Shown here in pieces: positions 8,094-15,309 of a stretch of DNA of 35,823 nt. The notes beneath the pieces are model-generated. The model saw nothing but the letters and a program-made list of their open reading frames with translations. It was not told where the DNA came from and did not search any database. The translations under genes were made by a program, and so were the position numbers. Numbering within the stretch: position 1 is the stretch's first letter; each line of letters starts with the position of its first letter. This DNA is from Streptomyces sp. AW19M42. GTDB lineage: Bacteria; Actinomycetota; Actinomycetes; Streptomycetales; Streptomycetaceae. The DNA lies in contig CBRG010000185.1 in NCBI GenBank assembly GCA_000470535.1, forward strand, positions 1-35,823, written 5' to 3'.

Positions 8094-8638
8094 AGTTCTG
8101 GCACCCCCTTCTGGTCCCTCGATCACCGTGTGGTCGCGTACCAGCAGACTATCGAACTCTTATTCGAAAACTGGGTTCCGGCGTGCAACACCGCTCGTTC
8201 GAGTGACCGCTTCCAAGGATTGACGTCGGCCGCGGAGGGGAGATCTCCTCCGGGAGGCGGGCCACTCGGGGATGAGGGCCCGCAGGGACCGACCTGAAGA
8301 GCTCGGGGCTCCAGGTCGGAAACAGGGGAGGACAGGCCCCGGTGTCGTGAGGCGCCGGGGCCATCCGCCGTTCACGGGGCCCCGGACCGGGGACGGAAGC
8401 GGGCGTGGGCGCGCGTCCCGTCCGGGCCGCAGGCCGGACACGCACAGACGACGGGCGCACACCCTGCTCCCCTCCCCGACCGTGCGGCCGGGCGGCCGAC
8501 ACTCTCAGGTATCCCACCGGCACAGCCTGGCACGCGATCCCTCCGGGCGCTGCAATTCCGTACGAAAAAACGGAAAAACGGACGCGGAGCTTGAAAACTA
8601 GGCGCCGGGCCCCCGACCCCGCGCCTCGCCGCGAGGAG
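8094..8638. other. 545-nt gene-free region with strong hairpins and an A-rich patch
   Basis: No ORF here has convincing protein character. Perfect or near-perfect stems occur at 8289-8319 (CCGACCTG pairs with CAGGTCGG, with an inner GAGC/GCTC helix) and at 8335-8362 (GGCCCCGG/CCGGGGCC). A GGAGATCTCC palindrome lies in 8235-8255. Near 8563-8582 an A-rich stretch, GAAAAAACGGAAAAACGG, is unusual for this genome. The region lies downstream of dmdR1 and upstream of the hydrolase, both on the minus strand. It could hold a dmdR1 terminator, a long 5' leader for the hydrolase, or a small RNA. No riboswitch class could be recognised. Confidence 0.4.
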
Positions 8639-9331
8639 TCAGCGCTTGGCGACGAAGACGTGCGAGGCAACCTCGGAGTCCAGCTCCGCAGCCTCCCCAC
8701 TGCTGCCGACCAGCACCCCGCCGGGCGACTCCGTCACGCTGACCACGGAACCGGGCTGCACGCCCGCCCGCCGCAGCGTGTACATCAGCTGGGCGTCCGT
8801 CTGGATCGGCTCACCGATCCGGCGGACCACCACGGTCTTGCCCTCGGCGCCCGGGTCGAGCTCCGAGAGGCTCACCATGCCCTCGTCGAGGAAAGGATCG
8901 GCCTCGGCCTTCTCGCCGAGCTCCTCCAGACCGGGGATCGGGTTCCCGTACGGGGACTCGGTCGGGTGGCGCAGCAGCTCCAGCACCCGGCGCTCCACGG
9001 CCTCGCTCATCACGTGTTCCCAGCGACAGGCCTCGGCGTGGACCTGCTCCCACTCCAGGCCGATCACGTCGACCAGCAGGCACTCCGCGAGGCGGTGCTT
9101 GCGCATCACGCGGGTCGCCAGCCGGCGCCCTTCGTCCGTCAGCTCCAGATGGCGGTCGCCCGCGACCTGAACCAGGCCGTCGCGCTCCATGCGGGCCACC
9201 GTCTGGCTGACCGTTGGACCGCTCTGGTCCAGCCGTTCCGCAATCCGGGCGCGCATGGGGACCACGCCTTCCTCTTCAAGTTCGAGGATGGTGCGGAGAT
9301 ACATCTCCGTTGTGTCGATCAGTCCGGACAT
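8639..9331 (-). CDS. dmdR1: DtxR/IdeR-family iron-dependent repressor (DmdR1-like)
   Basis: The start at MSGLIDTTEMYLRTILELEE gives 230 residues, the length I recall for DmdR1; upstream frames add only non-conserved residues. Domains in order: a winged HTH (about 5-65, RIAERLDQSGPTVSQTVARM), a dimerisation and metal-binding domain (about 66-140, with VMRKHRLAECLL and EACRWEHVMSEAVERR supplying His/Glu/Cys ligands), and a C-terminal SH3-like domain (about 150-230). With Fe2+ bound, the family represses siderophore and iron-uptake genes by binding iron boxes. It is divergent from the SIS-domain gene at 9540, with a DasR-type site in the shared gap. In S. coelicolor the opposite strand of dmdR1 is reported to encode Adm; long antisense frames exist here too. 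Confidence 0.9.
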   Translation of the reverse strand: MSGLIDTTEMYLRTILELEEEGVVPMRARIAERLDQSGPTVSQTVARMERDGLVQVAGDRHLELTDEGRRLATRVMRKHRLAECLLVDVIGLEWEQVHAEACRWEHVMSEAVERRVLELLRHPTESPYGNPIPGLEELGEKAEADPFLDEGMVSLSELDPGAEGKTVVVRRIGEPIQTDAQLMYTLRRAGVQPGSVVSVTESPGGVLVGSSGEAAELDSEVASHVFVAKR

Positions 9332-9452
9332 TCGTGCCCCTCGATGCAATCGTGCGCTGGCCCTCACCCAATTCTGACGCATACCGCCGACAACCGTGCC
9401 TCGTCGGTCCGATGCGGCCCATCGGGAGCGGCCGCGCGGGCCCCGTGCGGTA

Positions 9453-9481
9453 TTGACATGTCACTGGTCCAGACCGCAACG
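9453..9481 (+). promoter_or_regulatory. promoter with embedded DasR-type (dre) operator
   Basis: TTGACA (9453-9458) is a perfect -35 box. The spacer holds ACTGGTCCAGACCGCA (9463-9478), close to the dre consensus ACTGGTCTAGACCACT bound by DasR, the GlcNAc-responsive GntR regulator. It sits between dmdR1 and the SIS-domain gene and could control both. I recall published work linking DasR to dmdR1 and siderophore control in S. coelicolor, which fits this site. The -10 box (GCAACG or CAACGT) is weak. Confidence 0.65.
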
Positions 9482-9539
9482 TGATCGGCGGTACGGACGC
9501 CCCTGGTCACCCCCACCCCGCCGGAAAGGCCCTCCTCAG

Positions 9540-10295
9540 ATGAGCGAAAGCAAGCTGGCCGGTCAGTTCTTCGACGCAGCGATCGGCCTGCTGGAGCGGG
9601 TGCGCGACGAGGAGTCCGGCAACATCGCGGCAGCCGGTGCGGCCATCGCGGACACCGTGGAGGCCGGCGGCCGGCTCTTCGCCTTCGGCGCCGGGCACTC
9701 CTCGCTCGCCGCCCAGGACGTCGTCTACCGGGCGGGCGGGCTCGCCCTGATGAACCTCATGGCCGTCCCCGGCGCGCTCGGGGTCGACGTCATGCCGGCG
9801 ACCCTGGGCTCCGCGCTGGAGCGGGTCGACGGCCTCGCGGGCGCCGTCCTCGACTCCAGCCCCGCGAGGCGGGGCGACGTACTGGTGATCATCTCGCTGT
9901 CCGGGCGCAACGCGCTGCCGGTGGAGATGGCGATGAACGCGCGTGCGCTGGGCCTGAAGGTCATCGGCGTCACCTCGGTCGCGTACGCGGACGGCACCCG
10001 GTCCCGGCACAGCTCGGGCGGCTTCCTGCGCGACCACTGCGACATCGTGCTGGACAGCAAGATCGCGATCGGTGACGCGGAGCTGAACGTGGACGGCATC
10101 GAGGCACCGTTCGCGCCCGCCTCGACGGTGATCACCAGTGCGGTGATGCAGGCGATGATGGCGGCGGCGGCGGAGCGGCTGCTGGAGCGGGGTGTGGAGC
10201 CGCCGTTGCTGCGGTCCGGGAACGTCGACGGCGGCCACGAGTGGAACGGGCGCGTGATGTCGCAGTACGCGGACCGGATCTTCTACCGGCACTGA
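9540..10295 (+). CDS. SIS-domain sugar-phosphate-binding protein (UPF0309-like)
   Basis: The ATG at 9540 starts a 251-residue protein, MSESKLAGQFFDAAIGLLER, with GGAAAGG upstream. A SIS (sugar isomerase) domain spans about 40-200. FAFGAGHSSLAAQD is the first phosphosugar-binding loop, and ISLSGRNALPVEMA with LKVIGVTS marks the second beta-alpha unit. SIS proteins bind or isomerise phosphosugars. The whole-length match is to the uncharacterised UPF0309 group rather than to GlmS or NagB. The DasR-type site just upstream suggests a role connected with amino-sugar metabolism, such as GlcNAc- or MurNAc-6-phosphate, which is inference. It is monocistronic and converges on the PAS-domain gene. Confidence 0.85.
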   Translation: MSESKLAGQFFDAAIGLLERVRDEESGNIAAAGAAIADTVEAGGRLFAFGAGHSSLAAQDVVYRAGGLALMNLMAVPGALGVDVMPATLGSALERVDGLAGAVLDSSPARRGDVLVIISLSGRNALPVEMAMNARALGLKVIGVTSVAYADGTRSRHSSGGFLRDHCDIVLDSKIAIGDAELNVDGIEAPFAPASTVITSAVMQAMMAAAAERLLERGVEPPLLRSGNVDGGHEWNGRVMSQYADRIFYRH

Positions 10296-10359
10296 GCGGC
10301 CGGCCCCCGGCGCCGGGACGAACGCCGGGTGAGCGCCCACCACAGCGGCGGCTCCGTCC

Positions 10360-11784
10360 TCAAACGCCGGACGGGCTGGAATCGCCGGAACCGGCGGCTC
10401 GCAGTGCCTGGTACAGGTCCACCGCGGCCGCGACGCGGTCCGCCACGCTTTCCGCGTACACCGCGTCCGGGCGTTCGAAGGCGGCACGGTGGGCCGAGCG
10501 CAGGAACGTCACCACACCCAGCGTCCGGCCCCGGCTCCGCAGCACCGCGCACAGGGCGTGCACCGAGTCGGCCGGCCACTGCCGCCCGGTCGCCCACTCC
10601 CCCGACTCCCCGGCCCCCGCCGTGGCCCGTACCGAGCCCGTGCGGTCCACCGCCTGGAGGGCGGGGTGGCCGTGCACGTACCGCAGCGGGATGCCGCCAC
10701 CGGCCACCGGCAGGCACGGCCCCGGCGCGTCCGACGGCGTCGCGGCCGCGCGGACCAGCCGCTCCCCCGCCACCAGGTCGATCAGCGCGTGGTCCGCGAA
10801 GCCCGCGAGCGCGTAGTCGAGCGAGGTCGTCGCCGCCTCCATCGGGTCCTCGCACTCGGCCGCGGAGCGCGAGGCCCGGTGCAGCTGGTTCGACCGGAAG
10901 CGCGCCCGGTCCGCGTCCTGGGCGGCGAGCTTCGCCTCCGTGATGTCCTGGAACAGCCAGCCGGCGCCCAGCGGCACCGGCTCCTCCGCGAGCGGCGAGG
11001 CCAGCCGCATGAAGCCGCTGCGCCAGCAGCGCCGCCGGCTGCCCTCCGCCGTCCGCAGCGTCACCCACAGCTCGACGGGGGCGGCCGGCGCTCCGGCGGC
11101 CAGCACGTGCTGGAGCGCGCCCTCCAGGTCCTCGACGCCCTGCACGATCAGCTCGCCCAGCGGCCGCCCCAGCAGCGCCGTACGGCCGCCGCCCAGTGCG
11201 CGGGCGGCGTGGGCGTTGACGACGGTCGGCCGCAGGTCCACATCGACGAGGACGACACCCCACGACGCGTCCTCGAACAGCGCCTCGCTCATCGCGATGG
11301 CCCGCTCCAGATCGATCTGCGCGTGGACCTCGCTGAACGCGCAGTACACCCCGGCCGGCTTCCCGTCCGCGCCGCGCACCCCGGCCGACTGGGTCCGTAC
11401 CAGCACCCGGCCGCCGTCCTTGCGCAGCAGCGCGAACTCGTGCACCTGGCGCCCCGGCCCGTCCATGACGGCCATCAGCCGCCCCTGGACCTCGCCCGCG
11501 TCCGCCCGCCGCACGGCCCATCCGGCGAACCCGGGTCTCCCGACGGCCTCCGCCGCGGACCAGCCGAGAATCCGCTCGGCCTCGCGGTTCCAGTGGGTGA
11601 CGGTGCCGCGCGCGTCGAAGGCGCAGAGCGCGGCGTCCATTCCGTCGAGCAGGGCAGCCAGCAGCTCGGACCCGGGAATCGCCACGGGCCCGTCCGCCTG
11701 CGCCTCCGGGGGTGCCGGCCGTCCCTCCGGGCCTTCCTCCGGCCCGAGAGCGTCGGTGGTTCCGCTGCTCCTGGAAGCACTCAT
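10360..11784 (-). CDS. PAS/PAS/GAF sensory protein without an output domain
   Basis: A 474-residue soluble protein. After a 35-residue Pro/Glu-rich leader, a first PAS domain (about 40-160) contains LLDGMDAALCAFDARGTVTH and ends in GVYCAFSEVHAQ. A second PAS (about 165-300) contains ALFEDASWGVVLVDVDLRPT and ends with GWLFQDITEAK. A GAF-like domain follows (about 310-460, with VHALCAVLRSRGRTLGVVTF). In Streptomyces such sensor modules usually end in a PP2C phosphatase, GGDEF or ANTAR domain, and here none is present. The protein may work by protein-protein contact or be a shortened relative. The ATG is preceded by GGGGTACGGGG-type purines. Its promoter region is divergent from the RNA gene at 11930. 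Confidence 0.8.
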   Translation of the reverse strand: MSASRSSGTTDALGPEEGPEGRPAPPEAQADGPVAIPGSELLAALLDGMDAALCAFDARGTVTHWNREAERILGWSAAEAVGRPGFAGWAVRRADAGEVQGRLMAVMDGPGRQVHEFALLRKDGGRVLVRTQSAGVRGADGKPAGVYCAFSEVHAQIDLERAIAMSEALFEDASWGVVLVDVDLRPTVVNAHAARALGGGRTALLGRPLGELIVQGVEDLEGALQHVLAAGAPAAPVELWVTLRTAEGSRRRCWRSGFMRLASPLAEEPVPLGAGWLFQDITEAKLAAQDADRARFRSNQLHRASRSAAECEDPMEAATTSLDYALAGFADHALIDLVAGERLVRAAATPSDAPGPCLPVAGGGIPLRYVHGHPALQAVDRTGSVRATAGAGESGEWATGRQWPADSVHALCAVLRSRGRTLGVVTFLRSAHRAAFERPDAVYAESVADRVAAAVDLYQALRAAGSGDSSPSGV

Positions 11785-11895
11785 CCCCGTACCCCCTGCA
11801 GGACGTGTCCGGCATTACTGCACGTCAGACCATTGAACTCGAACGTGACCCAGCACACAGCGACTTCACCGAAATCAATGGCGCGGATAATTCGG

Positions 11896-11925
11896 TTGTG
11901 CGGCCCCCGGGACGGTTCCTAGGCT
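11896..11925 (+). promoter_or_regulatory. vegetative promoter driving the structured RNA
   Basis: TTGTGC (11896-11901), an 18-nt spacer and TAGGCT (11920-11925) match the HrdB-type consensus well. The predicted start is near 11931-11933. No protein-coding gene lies immediately downstream on this strand; the next is 1.07 kb away, beyond a terminator. Confidence 0.65.
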
Positions 11926-11956
11926 GTGGGTACACATGAAGGGAGGTGCTCCGGAA

Positions 11957-11995
11957 GTGATTTCTTTTCGGACTCGTGAGGTGACTGCGGGCTGA
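11957..11995 (+). CDS. possible 12-codon peptide ORF inside the structured RNA
   Basis: A GTG at 11957 follows GGGAGGT (11941-11947) at 9 nt and encodes VISFRTREVTAG, then TGA. An in-frame ATG at 11936, near the predicted transcript start, would give a 19-residue leaderless product. The last codons lie in the 5' strand of the 9-bp closing helix, so ribosomes could alter RNA folding. The match of the ribosome-binding site to the 16S tail is very good. Whether it is translated is unknown. Confidence 0.35.
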   Translation: MISFRTREVTAG

Positions 11996-12056
11996 CGCCC
12001 GTCGTCGCACTCTTTGCAGTGCAGGGCCGGTCGCCGGCCAATCCCAAGCAGTCACC

Positions 12057-12121
12057 GACCCGCAGGCTCGCCGGTTAGTCCGGCCGGCCCCTCCGCAAGG
12101 AGGGACCAGAGCCTGCGGGTC
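12057..12121. terminator. terminator hairpin with 13-bp outer stem
   Basis: GACCCGCAGGCTC (12057-12069) pairs perfectly with GAGCCTGCGGGTC (12109-12121). An inner CCTCC-gcaa-GGAGG hairpin is carried in the loop. It ends the small RNA and, read on the other strand, lies 28 nt past the pdxH stop, so it may serve both. There is no long T-run, as is common in Streptomyces. Confidence 0.65.
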
Positions 12122-12148
12122 TCTGCGTGTCCGGGGGCGTGACGCCCG

Positions 12149-12841
12149 CTACGGGCACAGCCGCTCGACGCGCCAGGCGGCCCCGCCGCCCCCGTCCCCG
12201 TCCTCGCGTACGTAGCGCAGCCGGTCGTGCAGCCGGTTCTCGTGGCCCTGCCAGAACTCGATCGTGGCCGGGACGACCCGGAAGCCGCCCCAGTGCGGGG
12301 GCGCCGGGATCTGTTCGCCCTCCGGGTAGCGGGCCGACAGCTCCTCGTAGCGCCGCACCAGCTCCTCGCGGGAGCCGATCACCGAGGACTGGGCACTCGC
12401 CCAGGCGCCGAGCTGGGAGCCGTGGGGGCGGGTACGGAAGTAGGCGGCCGTCTCCTCGCGGCCGACGCGGGTCGCGCTGCCGGTGACGATGACCTGGCGG
12501 GCCAGCGGGTGCCAGGGGAAGAGCAGCGACACGCGTGGGTTGGCGGCCAGCTCGCGGCCCTTGCGGGACTCGTAGTTGGTGAAGAAGACGAAGCCGCGCT
12601 CGTCGTACATCTTCAGCAGCACGGTCCGGGAGGACGGCACGCCGTCGGGTGTCGCCGTGGACACCACCATGGCGTTCGGCTCGTGCAGCATCCCACCTGC
12701 GGCGATCTGCCGGAACCAGTGAGCGAACTGCTGCATGGGGTCTGCGACCAGGCTGTCCTCGGCGAAGCTCTCGGAACGGTACTGCTCGCGCATCGCGGCC
12801 GGATCGGTGGTGGAATCGAAGGAGGAATCTGCGGTGGACAC
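12149..12841 (-). CDS. pdxH: pyridoxamine 5'-phosphate oxidase
   Basis: This 230-residue protein has the standard PdxH layout. The N-terminal helix contains [19 protein letters not shown]. The FMN-binding barrel carries [20 protein letters not shown] and [11 protein letters not shown]. The substrate and cofactor region [15 protein letters not shown] comes next, and the protein ends in the family C-terminus with [15 protein letters not shown]. It oxidises pyridoxamine or pyridoxine 5'-phosphate to PLP using FMN and O2, as a cytosolic dimer in the B6 salvage pathway. The start is a GTG; the ATG just upstream is out of frame. It is divergent from the citrate synthase gene across a 163-nt gap. 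Confidence 0.95.
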   Translation of the reverse strand: MSTADSSFDSTTDPAAMREQYRSESFAEDSLVADPMQQFAHWFRQIAAGGMLHEPNAMVVSTATPDGVPSSRTVLLKMYDERGFVFFTNYESRKGRELAANPRVSLLFPWHPLARQVIVTGSATRVGREETAAYFRTRPHGSQLGAWASAQSSVIGSREELVRRYEELSARYPEGEQIPAPPHWGGFRVVPATIEFWQGHENRLHDRLRYVREDGDGGGGAAWRVERLCP

Positions 12842-12952
12842 ACGCTCATCCTGCCGCAGCGGCGAGGAGGGTCATCAACCGTTCCGGAAGAGAACGGGGA
12901 GCTGTGCCGGATGTCACGCTTCCCGGTCACGTCGGAACCCGCCAATATCGTG

Positions 12953-12976
12953 GGGCGGGCCGTTCGCGGCCCGCCC
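12953..12976 (+). other. UUCG-loop hairpin just upstream of the citrate synthase start
   Basis: GGGCGGGCCG (12953-12962) pairs perfectly with CGGCCCGCCC (12967-12976) around a TTCG tetraloop. The hairpin ends 14 nt before the GAGGGAG ribosome-binding site. It would form in the mRNA leader if transcription begins at a nearby AATATCGT -10-like box, and could stabilise the 5' end or limit translation. A role is inferred only from position. Confidence 0.45.
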
Positions 12977-13004
12977 GCAGCCGCCGATCCGAGGGAGCCG
13001 CCTG

Positions 13005-14114
13005 ATGTCCGACTTCGTACCCGGACTCGAAGGAGTCGTCGCGTTCGAAACGGAGATCGCCGAACCCGACAAGGAAGGCGGTTCGCTCCGGTACCGCGGG
13101 GTCGACATCGAGGATCTCGTCGGCCACGTGTCGTTCGGCAACGTCTGGGGGCTGCTGGTCGACGGGGCGTTCAACCCCGGTCTGCCGCCCGCCGAGCCGT
13201 TCCCGATCCCGGTCCACTCCGGTGACATCCGGGTGGACGTGCAGTCCGCGCTGGCGATGCTCGCCCCCGTGTGGGGCCTGAAGCCCCTCCTGGACATCGA
13301 CGAGGAGACCGCGCGCAACAACCTGGCGCGGGCAGCCGTCATGGCGCTCTCGTACGTCGCCCAGTCGGCGCGCGGGCAGGGGGTGCCGATGGTCCCGCAG
13401 AGCGAGATCGACAAGGCGGGTTCCGTCGTCGAACGGTTCATGATCCGCTGGCGCGGCGAGCCGGACCCCCGCCATGTGAAGGCCGTGGACGCCTACTGGA
13501 CGTCCGCCGCCGAGCACGGCATGAACGCCTCGACGTTCACCGCCCGCGTCATCGCCTCCACCGGCGCCGATGTGGCCGCCGCGCTGTCCGGCGCGGTGGG
13601 CGCCATGTCGGGCCCGCTGCACGGCGGCGCGCCGTCCCGCGTCCTCGGCATGATCGAGGAGATCGAGCGGACCGGCGACGCCACCGCGTACGTGAAGAGG
13701 GCCCTGGACAAGGGCGAGCGGCTGATGGGCTTCGGGCACCGCGTCTACCGCGCGGAGGACCCCCGCGCCCGCGTGCTGCGGCGCACGGCCGAGGAACTGG
13801 GCGCGCCGCGCTTCGAGGTGGCGCAGGCGTTGGAGAAGGCCGCGCTTGAGGAGCTGCACGCGCGCCGCCCGGACCGGGTGCTGGCGACGAACGTGGAGTT
13901 CTGGGCGGCGATCATGCTGGACTTCGCGGAGGTGCCGGCGCACATGTTCACGTCGATGTTCACGTGTGCCCGCACGGCGGGCTGGTCGGCGCACATCCTG
14001 GAGCAGAAGCGGACGGGCCGCCTGGTGCGGCCCTCGGCCACGTACACCGGCCCGGGAACGCGCAGCCCGCAGGAGATCCCGGGGTTCGACCAACTGGCGG
14101 ACCTGGGCAACTGA
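13005..14114 (+). CDS. citrate synthase-family protein (citrate synthase 2)
   Basis: The ATG at 13005, preceded by GAGGGAG, gives 369 residues, the short form without the N-terminal extension of hexameric GltA-type enzymes. Catalytic His positions are clear: His206 in GPLHGG and His245 in MGFGHRVYRAEDPRAR. The third catalytic position, usually Asp in NVDFY, is Glu298 in ATNVEFWAA. The family condenses oxaloacetate with acetyl-CoA (or related acyl-CoAs, as in 2-methylcitrate synthases). Streptomycetes carry several copies, and this type lies beside pdxH in S. coelicolor as I recall. The Asp-to-Glu change leaves the activity open: it may be slower or use a different acyl-CoA. A strong terminator follows. 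Confidence 0.85.
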   Translation: MSDFVPGLEGVVAFETEIAEPDKEGGSLRYRGVDIEDLVGHVSFGNVWGLLVDGAFNPGLPPAEPFPIPVHSGDIRVDVQSALAMLAPVWGLKPLLDIDEETARNNLARAAVMALSYVAQSARGQGVPMVPQSEIDKAGSVVERFMIRWRGEPDPRHVKAVDAYWTSAAEHGMNASTFTARVIASTGADVAAALSGAVGAMSGPLHGGAPSRVLGMIEEIERTGDATAYVKRALDKGERLMGFGHRVYRAEDPRARVLRRTAEELGAPRFEVAQALEKAALEELHARRPDRVLATNVEFWAAIMLDFAEVPAHMFTSMFTCARTAGWSAHILEQKRTGRLVRPSATYTGPGTRSPQEIPGFDQLADLGN

Positions 14115-14145
14115 GGAGCGGCTGAGGGCCGTTCAGCGACAGTCG

Positions 14146-14188
14146 GGCGCCCTGTCGCCCCGCCGGCAGCGCGGGGCGACAGGGCGCC
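14146..14188 (+). terminator. strong 18-bp intrinsic terminator after citrate synthase
   Basis: GGCGCCCTGTCGCCCCGC (14146-14163) is perfectly complementary to 14171-14188 around a 7-nt loop and is followed by TTT. It lies 31 nt past the stop codon. It also marks the boundary between conserved chromosome to the left and the accessory block to the right. Confidence 0.9.
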
Positions 14189-14428
14189 TTTCCGTGACGC
14201 GACGACCGCAGGAGCCGCGCCCCGCCGAGCCGTGCCGCGCCCGTCGCATTCCTGTGGCATGCCTGTGTCATTGCCGCCCCATTCTGGGACGCGTCGCGGC
14301 GCACCTCGGTGACGGACTGCCGTCGTCGCGCCGCTCCGGCCCGTCCGGCCGCGCTGCCGGACGTCTTGTCCAGTTGTTGAACGCACCGGCTGTCGTACGG
14401 GGCAGCTCTCACTGCCAGTTAGGTCAAA

Positions 14429-15097
14429 ATGACACACAAGGGACGCATCTTCTTCGCAGCCGCTCTCGCCACCATGGGGCTCGGGCTCACGGCCTGCAAT
14501 GACGGCGACGACTCGTCGTCGGCACAGGAGTCGCCCTCGGCGTCCGCCCCGGCATCGGCCGACCCCGCGGCGTCCGACTCGGCATCGGCAGACCCGAGCA
14601 GCCCGGCTGCGGACCCCGGCGACGACGGTGCCGCTCCGGCCGGGGGCGACGTCGCCGCGCCGGGCACGAAGCTCAAGGTCGGAGACCGAGCGGTGCTGCC
14701 GTTCGAGTACACGAGCGACAAGAAGGGCACCATCGCCGTGACCGTCACGGCGATCGAGAAGGGCGCAGAGGCCGACATGGCCGGATTCGGCGCGAAGGCG
14801 AAGGGCATGACGCCCTACTACATCCGGATGAAGGTGGAGAACGTCGGCGGCACCGACCTGTCGTACGCGTCCCTGAGGCTTCGCGGCGAGCTGGCGGACG
14901 GTGCCCCCACGGGCATCGTCCTGATCGGTGACCTCCCGGGCAAGTGCGACAGCGAATCGGCACCCCGCGACTTCACCGCCAAGGGCGCGTCGTACGAGAC
15001 CTGCTCGCTCACCGCCACGAAGACCAAGCCCATCGCGGCCGCCTCGTTCGACGAGGGCGACGCGTACAGCGACAGCCCGGTCCTCTGGACGAGCTGA
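14429..15097 (+). CDS. secreted lipoprotein, DUF4352-like beta-sandwich
   Basis: A 222-residue protein with a lipoprotein signal peptide (KGRIF, hydrophobic core, lipobox LTAC with Cys23). A roughly 55-residue Ser/Ala/Asp/Pro-rich linker follows. The C-terminal domain (about 80-222) begins KLKVGDRAVLPFEYTSDKKG and continues with alternating beta strands and a Cys pair (GKCDSES, YETCSL), as in DUF4352 or telokin-like extracellular domains. It would be tethered to the outer face of the membrane. No enzyme motif is visible. The gene stands alone. The preceding 314 nt hold the citrate synthase terminator but no clear promoter or ribosome-binding site, so initiation may be leaderless. Confidence 0.8.
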   Translation: MTHKGRIFFAAALATMGLGLTACNDGDDSSSAQESPSASAPASADPAASDSASADPSSPAADPGDDGAAPAGGDVAAPGTKLKVGDRAVLPFEYTSDKKGTIAVTVTAIEKGAEADMAGFGAKAKGMTPYYIRMKVENVGGTDLSYASLRLRGELADGAPTGIVLIGDLPGKCDSESAPRDFTAKGASYETCSLTATKTKPIAAASFDEGDAYSDSPVLWTS

Positions 15098-15118
15098 CCC
15101 CGGTTCCCGCGCCCGCGC

Positions 15119-15151
15119 GCCGGGCATCTCGTCCCCGACGACATGCCCGGC
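15119..15151 (+). terminator. terminator hairpin after the lipoprotein gene
   Basis: GCCGGGCAT (15119-15127) pairs with ATGCCCGGC (15143-15151), and an inner CGTC/GACG helix extends the stem. It starts 22 nt past the stop codon. No T-run follows. Confidence 0.65.
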
Positions 15152-15286
15152 CGGCGGCTGTCCGCCCTCGGGCGCCGGCGCGCGGCCCCGAATGGACAGC
15201 TGTGGAGTGGTCCGAGTGCGCCGCGGCGCCGACCGGCACGGGGCAGCCCCCTGGGGTGTTCGCGTCGGCCACTTGGCCTGGGGCGA

Positions 15287-15309
15287 TTGTCAGAGGGGCC
15301 GTCTAGCGT
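15287..15309 (+). promoter_or_regulatory. RecA-NDp (PafBC-type) damage-response promoter candidate
   Basis: TTGTCAGAG (15287-15295), exactly 8 nt, then TAGCGT (15304-15309) match the actinobacterial RecA-independent DNA-damage promoter TTGTCRGTG-N8-TAnnnT at all but one position. The ATG at 15317 lies 8 nt past the -10 box, so the transcript should be leaderless. Confidence 0.55.

Larger units (their letters stand above)
11930..12125 (+). ncRNA. candidate free-standing structured small RNA, about 190 nt
   Basis: The stretch runs from a good promoter to a strong terminator hairpin. A 9-bp perfect long-range helix, GGTGACTGC (11980-11988) with GCAGTCACC (12048-12056), closes a multibranch loop. 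Three local hairpins lie inside it: GGGC/GCCC next to 11990, GCACT/AGTGC near 12006-12022, and GGCCGG-tcg-CCGGCC near 12025-12039. The terminator helix (12057-12121) starts on the very next base, so the two helices can stack. The unit lies between the divergent PAS gene and the convergent pdxH, so it is not the leader of a nearby gene. I do not recognise it as 6S, 6C, SRP, tmRNA, RNase P or a known riboswitch. It also encodes a 12-19-codon ORF whose end overlaps the closing helix. Evidence is structural only. Confidence 0.6.

Noticed and set aside
8480..8540. Possible TPP-type riboswitch signature (CTGAGA on the minus strand near 8506)
   Set aside because: The remaining conserved TPP segments do not follow in order, and the downstream gene is not a thiamine gene.
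9420..9452. DmdR iron box in the dmdR1 promoter
   Set aside because: No TTAGGTTAGGCT-like palindrome could be found in the divergent gap or elsewhere near the gene.
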